Shown: positions 33,610 to 46,259, counted from the stretch's first letter. The stretch: DNA of 64,000 bases from Linyphia triangularis (GCA_963978545.1 OZ021732.1:19575521-19639520); one strand, 5' to 3'. The notes: generated from the sequence alone by a model not told the origin. Translations and numbers: made by a program.

Positions 33610-35330
33610 AATTTTTTAGTGCCGCTATCCTCATTAAACTATTTATAGAGTTTTCAATTGAAAACGATTGTTTTAAAGCATTAAAAAATTTAGCATTAAG
33701 TAAGTCAATCACAACACATATAAAATAAATTGTACAAATTTATATCTGAGGCAAAATGATGTAGTTTATCAATAGATATAAGACGAAAATTGAATAATGA
33801 AATAGTTATATAATGAGGGATTACCATACACTTCAAGCAAGGCAGAGATGGATACCACTTTTTGAATGTTAATGAAAAATAAAATATGTTGTTATGTTTT
33901 GGAGGGGTTTTGTTCAGGATTCTAAAGCTTGTTTAAATCTCTATAGAACATATTGGTGTAAAAACTGTTCGCCTATGGAAAATATGCATTACAGTTTTCA
34001 GCCTCTTATATTTAAAAAAAATATATATTGTATTTCACAACGATAACGGATATGAATGAGTAATTTTGAAAGTTTTTCAATTGCCTTTTGATCATTCAAT
34101 TTTTTAATTAAAATGTTATATTTATAGCATTATATATAGTTACTTAAATAAGAAAGATAATTGTCTATGCATCGATCTCAAATTCGCAATAAAATTTTTC
34201 CAAAATACAAAATATTTTGAATAAACTAAAATATTTTTTAAGAAAAGACACCTTAATTAGGTTTTATAATAGAAAGTCTCTCATTTGATCAAATTCAAAA
34301 ATAAATTTAGCCATAAGTTAATTTATGACATTTTTAGAATGTACACTAAACGAATACTAAACTTTTAAGCATCTAACATCGTCTAAAAAGATTTTGTGAG
34401 CAAAATAATTTAATTTCTCGATCTAGCAAGGAAGTATCAAGTTTGTTTTTGTTGTTTCTTTGACAGATTAAAACCTGGCGTGTAAAAAAAGGAGGAAATA
34501 GGTTAATTTGTATACATCACTAAAATAACCTATTACCATTTTTTTTTTTTTTTTTTGTCCTACAAAATCGGAAGATTTCGTTAAGTACGTTAACTCATTA
34601 ATTATCATTATATAAACTACCTGACACACACATGGGAGGGGGATAATAAAATAAGCAATAAAAGGGTCGACCTTCTTTAAAACATGTATATCGCAAACAT
34701 GTTTTCAGTCGGCTTTGTTCTGACGAATAAAATGCACAACATAATTGTAAAGCTTTAAAAAAAAAATTGCATGGTAAATATAAATATTGCATAATGGTAA
34801 CACAATTTCAGCTCGTCTTAAGATTGAAATCACACACACAAATTGTTATTAATAACCGACAAATATTTTACAAATTTTCAACTTTAAAAACAAGTTTCCA
34901 TTAAGGTACATTTATGCTTTCACTAAAATAAGGACTACTTTTTCGAATTGTAGTTTTTTTTTTTTTTTTTTTTAATTGTTGCATTTTGTCTATAAACGAC
35001 GACGAAGAATTTCTATCAATATGACATACTTGACACTATATAAATTGTACATTTTTCAATTTTTTTCTACTGTTACTGGACTTTTAGAGGGCTAGATTTT
35101 CTCTTGGTGCAGATGAGTAATAGTGGGAGTAAAGACTTCGAAACAAATCTTAAGGGTGTTGCAATGAAACTAGACAAGCGAATAAAGATATTGTAGGCGG
35201 ATTCATGGTTAAGCAAACAAAAAAATTCACCTCTGACAAAAACGCTTTTATCCACGTGAACATCTAACCTGCCTTTTAGAGAGGAGTTTGCTGCTGGACG
35301 CATTCTGGATGTTTCATTCGAATGATTTTC
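33610..35330. other. AT-rich non-coding DNA
   Basis: No gene is recognised; short poly-T tracts lie at 34540-34556 and 34954-34972. Confidence 0.45.
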
Positions 35331-35690
35331 AGACGAAAGTTACTTAACTATAGCCCCCTGGCCCTATCTTCGATGAAAGAGCCCCAACAGACTCTCTTGC
35401 GACCTCCCAAGCAATCCATGAGTCTTTTCCGATAGTTAACACTGCAAGTAAAGAATGTTATTTCACTTCTTTCTCAGACGATATTTTATTGTTCTCAAAC
35501 GATATTTTATTGTTCTCAATGGGTTACGATGACCGTTGGGTTAGGATGACCGTTGGGTTTGGATGACCGTTTGGACTTCCCACGTCAGACCGAACAGGCC
35601 ATGGCACCCACCCCGGTAAAATGTCAATCAGTTGGAATTCAATAAATTTTCTGGTCGGTTTGAAGTGGAATGGTCCCGTTAGTTATTTTA
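35330..35690. repeat. GC-richer repeat-like block
   Basis: Phrases here such as CTATAGCCCCCTGGCCCTAT and GGTCGGTTTGAAGTGGAATG read like interspersed repeats I recall from spider genomes, but I cannot name the family. The block contains two tiny tandem arrays back to back (35478-35571). Confidence 0.35.
35478..35571 (+). repeat. Two adjoining minisatellites
   Basis: 35478-35519 is two identical 21 bp units beginning ACGATATTTTATTGTTCTCA. 35521-35571 is three 17 bp units on GGGTT-N-GGATGACCGTT (first unit with C for G). The arrays differ in sequence and period yet are separated by one base. Confidence 0.92.
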
Positions 35691-35699
35691 GTAGATGAC

Positions 35700-37225
35700 A
35701 TTTATGATTACGTTAGTACGATAAAGTTAGTTGTGTAGCGTCGGTTTAAATGCTAATTTTTGGATGCATGGTCAGATCCATTAGATTTAACCATTTGCGG
35801 ATGATTTGTTTATATGTTTTTCTGTTAGTGTGTCTGAATAAATAAGTAGACCTTAGAGTATGACCTGGTTATAAACTCATTTATTGATTTGATTATAGTG
35901 AATAATGATTTAGATTATTTTATCACTCGCAAATAAATGCATTTTTCTATAGGTATTTAGGTTCCTTAACGTATTAGATAACTCAATATAGCCCAAGGAA
36001 TATTTATTGTGTCTTCGATCCAGGATTTGGTCTAATTATTCAGATATATTGATACCCAGTACATTTTAGAATGTAGGGATTGGTTACGAATGCTCAAAAA
36101 GTGATTTTTACCTCCTTTAGTTGATTTAAAATAGTTAGAATAAGAAGGGTTAGTGCCAATATTATAGGACGTAACGCTAGGAGGGCGAATTGAGCAGAGA
36201 AATAGACAGGACTGCAAATGAGATTATAGTGATCTGTAAGCAAAATTTTAATCATAAAGCCACTGGGAAAACATTAAAGCAATTTCCTTTACAATTACGT
36301 AATGTATTAGAGAACCCAATATACCTCAAGGCAATATTCACCTTGTTAACTTACTAATTGAACAATTATTATATTTAAAAAGTAGAGCTCTCACTGACTC
36401 TCTCATCACTAATTCTACCGCATTTCACATCGCCATTACCTCGGGAAATTGATAAAAATGTCAAAAGAATATAGGAAAAGTAAGCTAATCCGATTTCAAT
36501 GAACCACTTTTAAAGGGCTTTCAACCAACTTTACCAACCAACCAAGCAACAAACTGACTTTAAAGGAAAACCAACATTAGAGAGAAAAGATGTCAACTAG
36601 CAGAAGCAAAGTTGCCAGTTTTTCAGCTATAGTATTTTTTACAACTGTCAGACAAACAACTATTTTGCCTTTTAAGGACTAGTCTGTGGCTCGTGTTGCT
36701 GGAAATCCTTTGAAAGACATAGAATTTTACATTTTAGAAAAAGTGAACAGATGTAGTGTAGGAAGTGGGGAATCATCAATTCCCCTCAAATGATGTCCAA
36801 AGCTACAGTCTATAAGAACTGCCGAAAAACTTTCTTTTTAGAGTTTGACAACGCTGTACTAGATAGCAGATCGACAACAAGCTGTTCTAAGAAATGTTGT
36901 AACTTTTATATCATCCTTAATGCTTAACCCTTAAACTTAAAATTTATCTTCAATAAATATGTTATGTTTCTCGAATGTGTTCGGTACCTCAAGTTTTTTA
37001 ACCTTCTGATCCTGAGTCCACTGTTTATTTAATTTCTTAATATTTAATTGATTTTGGTACTACGTGTGGATACTGCCTTTACTAATTACCAAATATGACA
37101 TTTGGCAAATTTTTCATTTAACGACCAACAAAATAAAAAAAAAAAATAAAAAAAAAAACGGTAACTCAAAGAAATTTAAAGCATAAAGAGTAATAAAATT
37201 AAGTTAAAATATAAATAGTAAGGGT
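35700..37225. other. AT-rich DNA with weak direct repeat
   Basis: About 50 bp near 35955-36005 (GTATTAGATAACTCAATATA) recurs diverged at 36300-36347. No gene is recognised. Confidence 0.4.
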
Positions 37226-37227
37226 AC

Positions 37228-37376
37228 TCCTCTGTTAGCTGGTTTGCCAGTTGGCGCCAAACATAAATGGTTACATGTTAAAATGACGCATAAATGTATC
37301 GCCAAATTATTTGAAGATCGTTAGTTTGAATTAGTTAGGTCTGCAATTTGGCAGTTTTTTTCTGGTACCCTGCTAA
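37228..37376. repeat. Weak inverted-repeat element
   Basis: CTGTTAGCTGG and CAGTTGGCGCCAAA at the left are mirrored by CCGTTAGCAGGG and ACTGCCAAAT on the complement of the right end. This fits a ~150 bp MITE relic, but the arms are diverged and no TSD is clear. Confidence 0.35.
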
Positions 37377-37479
37377 CGGAATATTAGCAAATTAAGCTGA
37401 ATCAAAAAGAAATAAAAACCGCTGCCAGAAAACTAATTTATCTGTAAAAAAAAAATCGAGCCAAAGAATCATCATTTAC

Positions 37480-38315
37480 TACATCTGCCCCAAAAAAAGT
37501 TTTGTATTCTTCAAATTTTTTAATACACTGAGAAAAAACTAGTTTCATGCCTCCTTACCAATTTTATAATCACAACCAAAATAAAGCACCAAAGAAATAA
37601 AATCTCAAATGAAATACTACGCATCTGGTGGAAATTGTAAAATAGTCTGGTGCAAATAGCATGTATAATACACAAAATTTCTTCAAACCTAAATTAAATA
37701 ATATGGAACTTGAATTGTGTTCTGTTTGATTAAGAATACAGAACAAAACCACTGTACAAACAAAAACAATCAAAAGTAGGAATTTTGATATTCTGGGAAA
37801 AACAATAAAGGAAATGAATAGATATTTGCATGGGAATAAAAAAAAAAAAAATGTCTAAATGATTCGAAAGTTTTCCGGGAATTTCAATAGTCTTACCTGT
37901 TGTGCTTACATTCAGAATTATGCAGCATTACACTTTAAATTCATGCAACCGCAGAGTTTCTACGGTAGATAAATTGACAATAATTATATGGAAATATTAT
38001 AACAATATTCCAACCGCTTATTCTAGAGACGATTATAACATTTAAAAATAATCCGAAAAATAAAGATAACACATTAAATGGGCAAAATTATTATGTGATA
38101 TAATAAATACTTTGATGTAATAAAAAAACAAATATATTGTTGCTATTCCAAGGATTTTTTTAATATCATAAAATTTTATGGAGACCAACTTTTAATTTAA
38201 TTTAAAAGTTGTTCTCTACAATCTCGATGTATTAAAGCTTCTACATACAAAATTTATAACCTGTGTGAAAACTGTGGATTTGTGTAAGGTTCAGACTTAC
38301 AAACACTTAGTTTTA
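37480..38315. other. AT-rich non-coding DNA
   Basis: No gene is visible. An AT hairpin with about 16 bp arms (AACTTTTAA core) lies at 38180-38214. Confidence 0.45.
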
Positions 38316-38319
38316 TTTA

Positions 38320-38491
38320 CAGTCAAACCCCGTTCATGCGAAGTCGATGGAGCCGCTGAAATTGTTCGCATTAACCGAATTTCGTGTTAAACGAATAAAT
38401 AAATGCTAAATTTTAAGAACGGAGTACTGCTTTTACTTCGCTTTAACCGGGATTTCATTTTAAGTGATTTTGAGTTAACGGGGTTTGACTG
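38320..38491. mobile_element. pogo/Tigger-type MITE, 172 bp
   Basis: CAGTCAAACCCCGTT at the left is repeated exactly in inverted form at the right (38477-38491), and both sides are flanked by TA (38318-38319 and 38492-38493). A CAG-starting TIR with a TA duplication is the signature of pogo/Tigger elements of the Tc1/mariner superfamily. The interior is non-coding, so the transposase would act in trans. Confidence 0.9.
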
Positions 38492-38499
38492 TATATAGA

Positions 38500-39990
38500 T
38501 TATGCATGTAGTGTCACAGGTCAATTGGTATTTGACGTTACAGCGACCATGCTGGTATGTTTATTTTCATGTTTCGAAAAATATGTTACAATTTTTTTAC
38601 ATTATAAGCGTACCTCGAATGTTGACCGTTATAAGTAAGCAATCGTAGATTAGTAAAAACAAAAGTTTATTTTTAAGAGAGGGGAAGAGATGGGATGACC
38701 CTTGGCCAGCGCAAAAAGTTGATTATATCAAAAGGCGTGGCAAACCGAAGTACCGAGCTTTTATATGGTTGCCAGTGACGCTCGATGATTCAAGGCGCCT
38801 CCTGCTAACACCGGAAAATATTAGAGAATTCTAAATCGGAAATTGAAGGTTCCAAAGGGAATACATTACATGTATATTTAAAATTTGTAAAATACGAGTC
38901 ATATTTTAACAATTAAATGTTTAGGACAATTATAAATGTTTAACAAGAAATATAGAGATAATAACTATTCATTAAAAATACGTGTCCCTAAATCGGATCA
39001 TTAATTAATTCGCCATGCCTTAAAAATAAGTAAATACAAAAAGACTATGTTTCTAAAGGTATGTTGTGATTGATCACAAGCATATCACAAGAGTTACTAT
39101 TCGATGCAGCCCAACTCCTAATTCCTCTATGCATTAGCACTGCATCTAGCTTCATCGACCACATTAACAAGTTTTTTTTTTTTTTTTTTGTATAAATTAG
39201 TATGTGTAAGAAAGATATGGAACAGAAAATGTGCCGCAAAAAATATAAAAAGTATGTTTTGCTGAATCTGAATATTATTTATAAAACTAAATAATATATA
39301 AAGTATATAACATCTATAATTTAAAAAGTTTTAGCTTCAACAAAGTGCAATCACCAAACCATTTCTCGGAAGAAGAACAGTTACAAATATAGGAATAACA
39401 AAGTTTGGAAACACGTTTGAAATTCAAATAAACTTTAAAATAATGCATCATTACATTCATTAAATTCTTTCCCAATTTCAACTTTAAGTTTGCGGAAATG
39501 ATCGAAATAAAATAACTTTGAATCCAAATTCTGGGACATATATCCGTCAATGAGAAATTCCTCTCTTTGAATTCCGCAAAATATTTAACCTAATGAAATA
39601 AGTATCATTCAATTTAATTAATTAATTCTAATCGTTAATTTAAGACGCCCCCAACATTTCATTCCTAGAAAACTGGTGAAGGAGTAAATGTGATAAATCA
39701 AGTAAGCCAGAAGACTTGAGCTCCATTCATTAAATTACCTTATTGCAAAGAGCTTGGATGAGTTAAAGAGGAATGAAGTTTTAGGATATGGGGAATATTC
39801 AAGAGAGATAGGGAATAAATTTAATAAGGATTGATTTGGTTTTACCAAGTGTAACTGAAGTATTTCACACATGTAACCCTTGAATTATAGCCTAGATTTG
39901 CCAGTTGGAAGGGATTGGATTGTTGGTCCTGTAGATTCAACCCTGCTGATGAAAAAGTGAGCCAAGGGGTGGGATTTTCTATATCATCTG
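38500..39990. other. Non-coding DNA
   Basis: A slightly GC-richer patch lies at 38690-38830. No gene or element is recognised. Confidence 0.4.
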
Positions 39991-39995
39991 GATTA

Positions 39996-40165
39996 CATTT
40001 ATACTGGTAGGAGGGGTTAGGAATTCAAGGTATCGGTATTTATTATTTCAGTTTTTAAAAATCACATAAAATAACTTTTTAATATGAGACTTTACACTTG
40101 CACTATAAAATGTATCATAGATCTAGTTGAAGAGTTGGGCTAATATATTATGCATCAAGTACCTT
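39996..40165 (+). repeat. Diverged repeat family, copy 1
   Basis: This copy shares GGAATTCAAGGTATCGGT, a TGAGA-TACAC-like middle and an ATCTAGTTGAAGA block with the copies at 41832 and 42318. The family was found only by eye, so the limits are approximate. Confidence 0.5.
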
Positions 40166-40169
40166 ATAT

Positions 40170-41430
40170 ATAGATTTTATTCCAAGAAACTCATACCAAT
40201 GTAGTAGCAACATATCAATTTTAACTAAAGAACTAAAATTAGAAAAGTACTAAAGTTGATATTTTGAAAGTTTTCTTTAATTGGTGGACTTAATTTTTTA
40301 TCTCATTAATTAAATTTTTTTCCTCTTTATTGAAATTTACTGACCTTGTTTTTGTAAGAAAAAAAATAATACTCTGTAAAATTACATTAAAGTAGCCATT
40401 TAACTGTTTTTTAACTGTAAACGTAACCCTTTCACTATTTATAATTACTTTCTTCTAATGCAACTGCATGTGCTTTTTCTTTGCTTTATAAGGATTTTAA
40501 TCTGCTTTTATTCATTGAAAATGTATTTTAATCTTTATCACTATTTGTAAGATTAGTTAAAATTATTTACACATTTTCTAAATCATCAATTTTAACTAGG
40601 CAACACTATTGTTTGTACGATAAAGCCTACTACAAGAAAACAAACCATGATATGGCTCATAGGTCAAATATCCTCACTGAATCATAGAAACCAAAAGAGA
40701 AACCATGTCTATTTCATTTCAAGCAGATTTTGAAGCAAACCACTAAAAATACCTGCCATTCGGTAGCTATACTTGTCATGGAGATGTTGGCTGAAACCTG
40801 ATAACCAACGAAATTAAAACAATATGTGGTTGCTCAAATAAAATAATTGTTTTGTGATTGAGCAAACTTGATGAAATTAAATAGTTTATATGTACATTAA
40901 GACTCGTTCTATTTGGGGAGAAACAATTCTATGACTTTTCAATGACAACAATTTCTTTCGAAAACAAAAATTCACGACCTCACAATTTTGATTCATTATT
41001 AACATTTCACAATGAAATATCTATACACAGTGTACATTTTATACACTGCATATGTTTGTAGAAAGTTTATTAATGATTACATGTAATAAAAAAAGCTGAC
41101 AATGGAGATTTTTCTTTTTCTCACATTTTTATGCATTAAAGTGAAAAAACTTGATTTTTTCCATGATAGTGGTAATTTCAATTGCCGGTAGCAACCCCTA
41201 AATTATATATTTCTTACCAAAAGGAATCATTTGAAAGGGTGTCGCGTTAAAGATTTAAAAATGTATATTTTAGTGGCATATAAGACCCACCCTAATTTAT
41301 ATATATTTGCCAAGTTGTTGAAATGATTATTATTATCTATATTCTTTGAAGAAATTACGTCACTGGTTTTATAGAATGAAAACTGTTAATTTATTCTTTG
41401 TTCAGATGCTCACAGAACTTTTTTTAATCA
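40170..41430. other. AT-rich non-coding DNA
   Basis: At 41275-41312 GCATATAAGACCCACCCTAA resembles the CATATAAGGACCACCCTAAT of the palindrome at 60019. No gene is seen. Confidence 0.4.
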
Positions 41431-41439
41431 GCAATCAAC

Positions 41440-42600
41440 TTGTTATCAAGATTTAAAAATAGCTTCAATGCGCACAACTTTATGCACAGTGATAATTCAG
41501 GCACCACTAAAGTAATATGAACTGAACATTCAAAGCAATTATCAAAATTCAACTGACTTAGAATTCCATTTTCTGGAAGGTTTACATATCCTCACTCCTC
41601 ACGTACGAACGTTTCTGAAAAATCCAAAGCAAACGATTTGGCATTCAGAACTCTCAGTATTATAGCGAAATATTTTGATCGAGTGTTGCCTTTTTTTCAA
41701 GCTTGTATTATCACTGCTAACAAATAAATTTAAAAACTATTTCTACACTATTTGTAATTACATACAGAGAAATTGTGTAATTATATGTATATTTGAAATC
41801 ATATATAACCGGACACTCATTCAGGAACCTTACTTCCTTTTCTACCGGTGGGGGATTTATGAATTCAAGGTGCCGGTGTTTAAAATGTTTGTTCTTAAAA
41901 TACAAAAACATTTACCTTTAACGTATGAGATAGTACACATGCTTTATAAAATATACCGTCGATCCAGTCGAAAATTTATATTTAATGTATATTTAATTAT
42001 CCAGAAACATGTATATTCAGTATAAGATATGAAAAGCAATTAGGAGCAATATGACGAGTTGTTGACCTGAATATGTTTTTGTTTTTTTAAATCATATATA
42101 GAAGAACATTCATTCGTGGTTCTTATTACACTGTTTTAATATGAGCACCTCCTTAGCCTACCCCCTTAACATGTTCTTTCCTCTGGCAAGCTCAGAGCCT
42201 AGTTCTCTTTGTTTTTTCCTTATTCCCCTCTGGAAACTATCTGCGATGACGTAGTAATGGTCAACCTATCAGACAACCACTGCAGAACTTATTTATGATC
42301 AAAAATCTAAAGTGACTTCTCTTTTTATCGGAGAGGGACTTTAAAATTCAAGGTGCCGGTCTTATAATTTGTGTTCTTAAATCAAGAAATCATTTATCTT
42401 AAATGTTAGATATATTACGCCAGCAGTGTAAAATATATCCAAGATCCTGTTGAAGATTTGTACTTCAAGGATATATACCTATCCAGAAAGTTGTCAATTC
42501 AGTAATATAGAAGTGTTATATAAAATACTTTAAAGCAATTTGTCATTGACGTGAATTAATATATTTGAAATAATATGTAACAGAGCACTCATTCGACGAA
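41440..42600 (+). repeat. Diverged repeat family, copies 2 and 3
   Basis: Two further copies start at 41832 (GAATTCAAGGTGCCGGTG) and 42318 (AATTCAAGGTGCCGGTC). Both continue with a TTCTTAAA block, a GATCCAGTCGA/GATCCTGTTGA block and TATCCAGAAA. The sequence between them repeats TTTGAAATCATATATAAC and CACTCATTC at 41789, 42090 and 42570. The 116-codon frame across 41678-42025 is therefore repeat sequence, not a gene. Confidence 0.6.
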
Positions 42601-42604
42601 CTTT

Positions 42605-43640
42605 CGGCAACAATTCTGTATTTAAATTTTGAGCCCTGCATAAGTTAATCAATAAAAATATCAAGTTTATAAAGTTCTTTATTAACTAAAAATGTAAAAC
42701 ATCGAGCTTCAAACATTTTACCTTAGAAACAAACTGTACCATGCTCTGAGAATAAATATCTTACTGGATGTTACACATAAAAACTTGATATTATGTTTAG
42801 ATTAGGCTGACTTACGCAATGGATAGACATTGCTTCCACAGGATTTATTCAGAAAATCTTATACGGTATCCAATTACAGAAGTGTCTAGTAAGGAGTCCG
42901 GTGCCATGAAGAACTTGCAGTATAGACTATTACATAGTTAGATAAGGATTTTGGCTTCTTCAGAATCAGTTGGTTGTTAAAAGAAAACTTGATATACCTG
43001 TAGTTAAACTTATAATATAACATATTATAAGTTTAAAATTAAGGAAACATAGTAAGCCCTAGACCCACCAAATTAAATTTCATATTTTTCATGTACCTTT
43101 TCCTGGACAGTTCTTAAAAAGTGAGTTTGAAATGTTTATGTTATATGGGCAAAAGGTTCTATTAGGAGAAGCTTAAGTTAAAGTTTGATAAAAAAAATGC
43201 CACACCAGAATTATTTCAAATTATTATTAATTTTTGGAAAACTCTATTTTTTTTTTTTTTAAATAAAATATTTGGGATTTTAAAGAAATAATTAAGAAAT
43301 AACATGAGTTTTAACCTCAGTTTAATCAATAGGTTATGTTCTACAATTTAATAAAAGAATTACTGGTATATCTCTACGTGTTGATTAGAAAATGTGCATA
43401 AAGTTTTAAATATCACATTTAGAGAAAATTGCAATTACATAGGTAGTACAGTGATATTGGCTAATATCGATAACATGGGTTCTGGGAAGTCCATGCTAAA
43501 CCTCAAACATCGTTCCTAAACACTATTCTTTAAAAGTAAACTTATCAAAACCATCTTAAATCATATATTTTATCGCTCCATCCATTCTTATAGCACTATA
43601 TTTCAATTTTAAACTTCTGCATCAACATGTCAAAACTTCC
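42605..43640. other. AT-rich non-coding DNA
   Basis: No gene is recognised. A perfect hairpin lies at 43004-43036, and a segment at 43080-43130 (TTTTTCATGTACCTTTTCCT) resembles one arm of the foldback family at 16895 and 21410. Confidence 0.4.
43004..43036. repeat. Perfect hairpin, 15 bp arms
   Basis: TTAAACTTATAATAT (43004-43018) pairs exactly with 43022-43036 across a three-base loop. Confidence 0.95.
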
Positions 43641-43647
43641 AGTATTT

Positions 43648-43766
43648 TTTACCCAGTACTGGGCAAGATTGGCCAAGATATGTAGCAACTGCCAGTCTAC
43701 AACTGTCTACATCGGGATTGGATAGTTTCTAGCTAATATTGGCCAGTGTATTTTGGTTACTGGGGT
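43648..43766. repeat. Short imperfect inverted repeat
   Basis: ACCCAGTACTGGGCAAGATT and its neighbour TTGGCC at the left are partly mirrored by TTGGCCAGTG and TTACTGGGGT at the right. It may be a small MITE relic; the arms are short and imperfect. Confidence 0.3.
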
Positions 43767-44214
43767 AAAGGTCTTGTCTTATATAGTTAATAACTTATTG
43801 TTTGCTTTTTTAAAACAAAATATAACATAATACTTCTAATTTAGTACAAACTAAAGTAATAAATCAATGGAAATGGGGGGAGGGGAGGGAAAAGCATACC
43901 AGCAGCATGAAAGAAAATCCAACTTTATTTTTTTAGTACTGAGTCTCTTAAATGATAACGACATTTGATTCAGTTTTTAAAACAATATCTGATAAATTTT
44001 AGCCATTAGTAAAAAAATTGGATTGTGAAACTCCTATCATTAAAAGACCACTTATATCCATGTTTTTATTGCTAAAAGGATCGCACAAATAATTGCCTCC
44101 AATTCAACCAACAACTTATGAAATAATGAGTATTGCAATACATAAGATACTGGTACAAAAGAGTTACATTCTTTCTTAAAAGAAAGACATTTTTCAAAAT
44201 ACCATTATTCTACA

Positions 44215-44480
44215 TCTCGGGAAATGTCTCCGATATAAACGGAGCCGAAACAACCAATGACACGTCGCTCCTGAGACCCTGAGACAAACGTCACCGACTC
44301 AGCGAATGACAACTCGTCCGAGCGCATTGACGGTACATCGAGTCAGCAACTGTTTTCCGATTATCCGGCAGAGCGTGATACCGCGACGCCATGCAAAAAA
44401 ATCTAGCATTTTTCACCCGTTTTTCCGAAAAGCGACATCCGATGAATGTGGAAAAAGTTTGTCCGGAAAATAACTGCAGA
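44215..44480. other. GC-rich, CpG-containing island
   Basis: A sharp rise in G, C and CpG runs from ATCTCGGGAAATG to about CCGGAAAATAACTG. No long coding frame and no TATA box are seen. A promoter or conserved element is possible. Confidence 0.4.
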
Positions 44481-44904
44481 TATGTTTTTGGTGGGAAGAA
44501 GTGTCCCTGTTTTAAATGATTTATTATTTTTTTATTGATGCTGAAATTGCTTTGGAGTTAAGGAATTTTCATTTTATTATTATAATTAGAAAGAGCATTT
44601 TATTTATTTTTATGTAGAAAAGTCACTGATCAATGTTATTATAAGATTAGGTGACAGGCCTGCATTGCATCAGACCCATCAGTATGTATGAATCCCAATA
44701 CGTTCATTTCTCTTCTCACAGAGAACAAAAAGTACAAATGTTTAAAATACCAAAGTTCTATGAGTACTGGAAGTAACATGCTATAGAGATTGCATGTCAT
44801 TCGCAAGTCACAAATATACTCTTTGTTTGGTTATTGCACAGAATTTTCTCAAAAGAAATGACGACATTGCGTTTACAAAAAAACCTTTTTAAGCAATAGG
44901 AAAC

Positions 44905-45060
44905 TCGTATTTAAAACAGCTTTAGTAGAGACAACTTCAGACTCGGCGATAATTCAGGTACCTCAAAAGTAAGCAAACGCTGTCACAGAAAGCTAAATTA
45001 TTTACACTTATTTACTATCATATACAGAAAAATTGCGTAACAGTATAGAAACATATGTAG
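44905..45060 (+). repeat. Repeat related to 41440-41790
   Basis: GATAATTCAGGTACCTCAAA here parallels GATAATTCAGGCACCACTAA at 41491, and ATACAGAAAAATTGCGTAA parallels ATACAGAGAAATTGTGTAA at 41763. It is a partial, diverged copy. Confidence 0.5.
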
Positions 45061-45748
45061 AATAGGTAAAATCCATAATCGTACAAATACTTTTATGTTA
45101 AAGTTTCTTAATATTAGTATCACACTATTATTGGCCTACTGTCAAATTTACATGGGTAGGTTCTCAAAGATGATATTAAATTGTTATTTTTTCAACACTG
45201 TTTGTAGGACAAATATAAAACATGGATGGCTCGTGGGGAAAATGTATAATTTGTTTTTGCTAAATGAAGTAAAACTTTTTCTTAAAAATAATTTTATTCT
45301 TACAGGTATCTATTATGTAGTATAAGTATTCGTGGTAACCATATACATAATTGGAATAAGACATTTTGAATTTATTTAGGATGTTTTTTAAATTTGATAA
45401 TATTAACTTAATACTAATTATTGAGGGGCAGACAGAGTAGGATTGTTTGATTAGCATTGCACTTGTGGATCATAGATAGGATACTGGTTATGAGTGTTAC
45501 GCTGTAATGCAGTGAAGTGAAGAAAGGCAAGTGAGGCGGATTAAGGTCTTTCCGAGGCAAGAAAAAGTGGTGGGATGGTCTGATGAAGAGAGATGTCTGC
45601 GGTTGAACTGAAAACGGGATGATCCAGGCTTTCGTTTGTATGCTCGAAAAGTTGAAGCATCGGCTACTGGATTCTACCCGATGTTATGAGTCCAAATTAG
45701 GGGACTTTGGGACATTTGAAGTCGTGGTGAGGTGAGTAGATCACCTTC

Positions 45749-46255
45749 TTCTTCTTTTTATCAAGTATTGTGGGGATTAAGGCACCTCTGCCTTTTCAAG
45801 CATTGGTACCAACCCAATTTCATTAAGGTCGGTAGTGGGCAGAACTGCACAGGATGTTAGCACTCACCCACTCGTGAGGGGGAGTGCTCTAGTCTACCTA
45901 TAACCACCGAAGAGTACATTTCTACCTCTTTTTCGGTTGCTATCTGGTAGATTGCAGCACTACCGACCGTGTGTGAAACTTCTTGATTTTAGAGGCGATA
46001 CCAAGCAGAAGATTCCACAGAATACTTGGCTATGCCAACCCCAGAAGTATTGATTTGTATGGAAACTTGGAGGACTTTGCAACCACGACTAATTGACGTA
46101 CTCCAGTCACCATTATCAAACAAGGTGTTTATTATTCGATCTCAGGCCCTGAACTCGCCACCATCAGGATTGTGAGCACAAAGCCAGGATCGAACTCACA
46201 ACCTCCCGGTGCCTATAAGTGCCATTTTTCCACTCATGCCTGGCTGCCGTGTTCA
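45749..46255 (-). mobile_element. SINE-like element with tRNA head
   Basis: Read on the minus strand from 46255, the head contains AGGCATGAGTGG (A-box-like) and, about 40 bases on, GTGAGTTCGATCCTGG with the B-box core GTTCGATCC. This is an RNA polymerase III promoter of tRNA type. A ~400 bp unrelated body follows, and the element ends with an AAG-rich tail (TTCTTCTTC at 45749 on the plus strand). The length is long for a tRNA-SINE, so a composite is possible. No TSD was fixed. The segment 45480-45740 just outside may be another fragment. Confidence 0.6.
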
Positions 46256-46259
46256 GATT

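Noticed and set aside
41678..42025. 116-codon frame
   Set aside because: It spans a copy of a dispersed repeat that is also present at 39996 and 42318.
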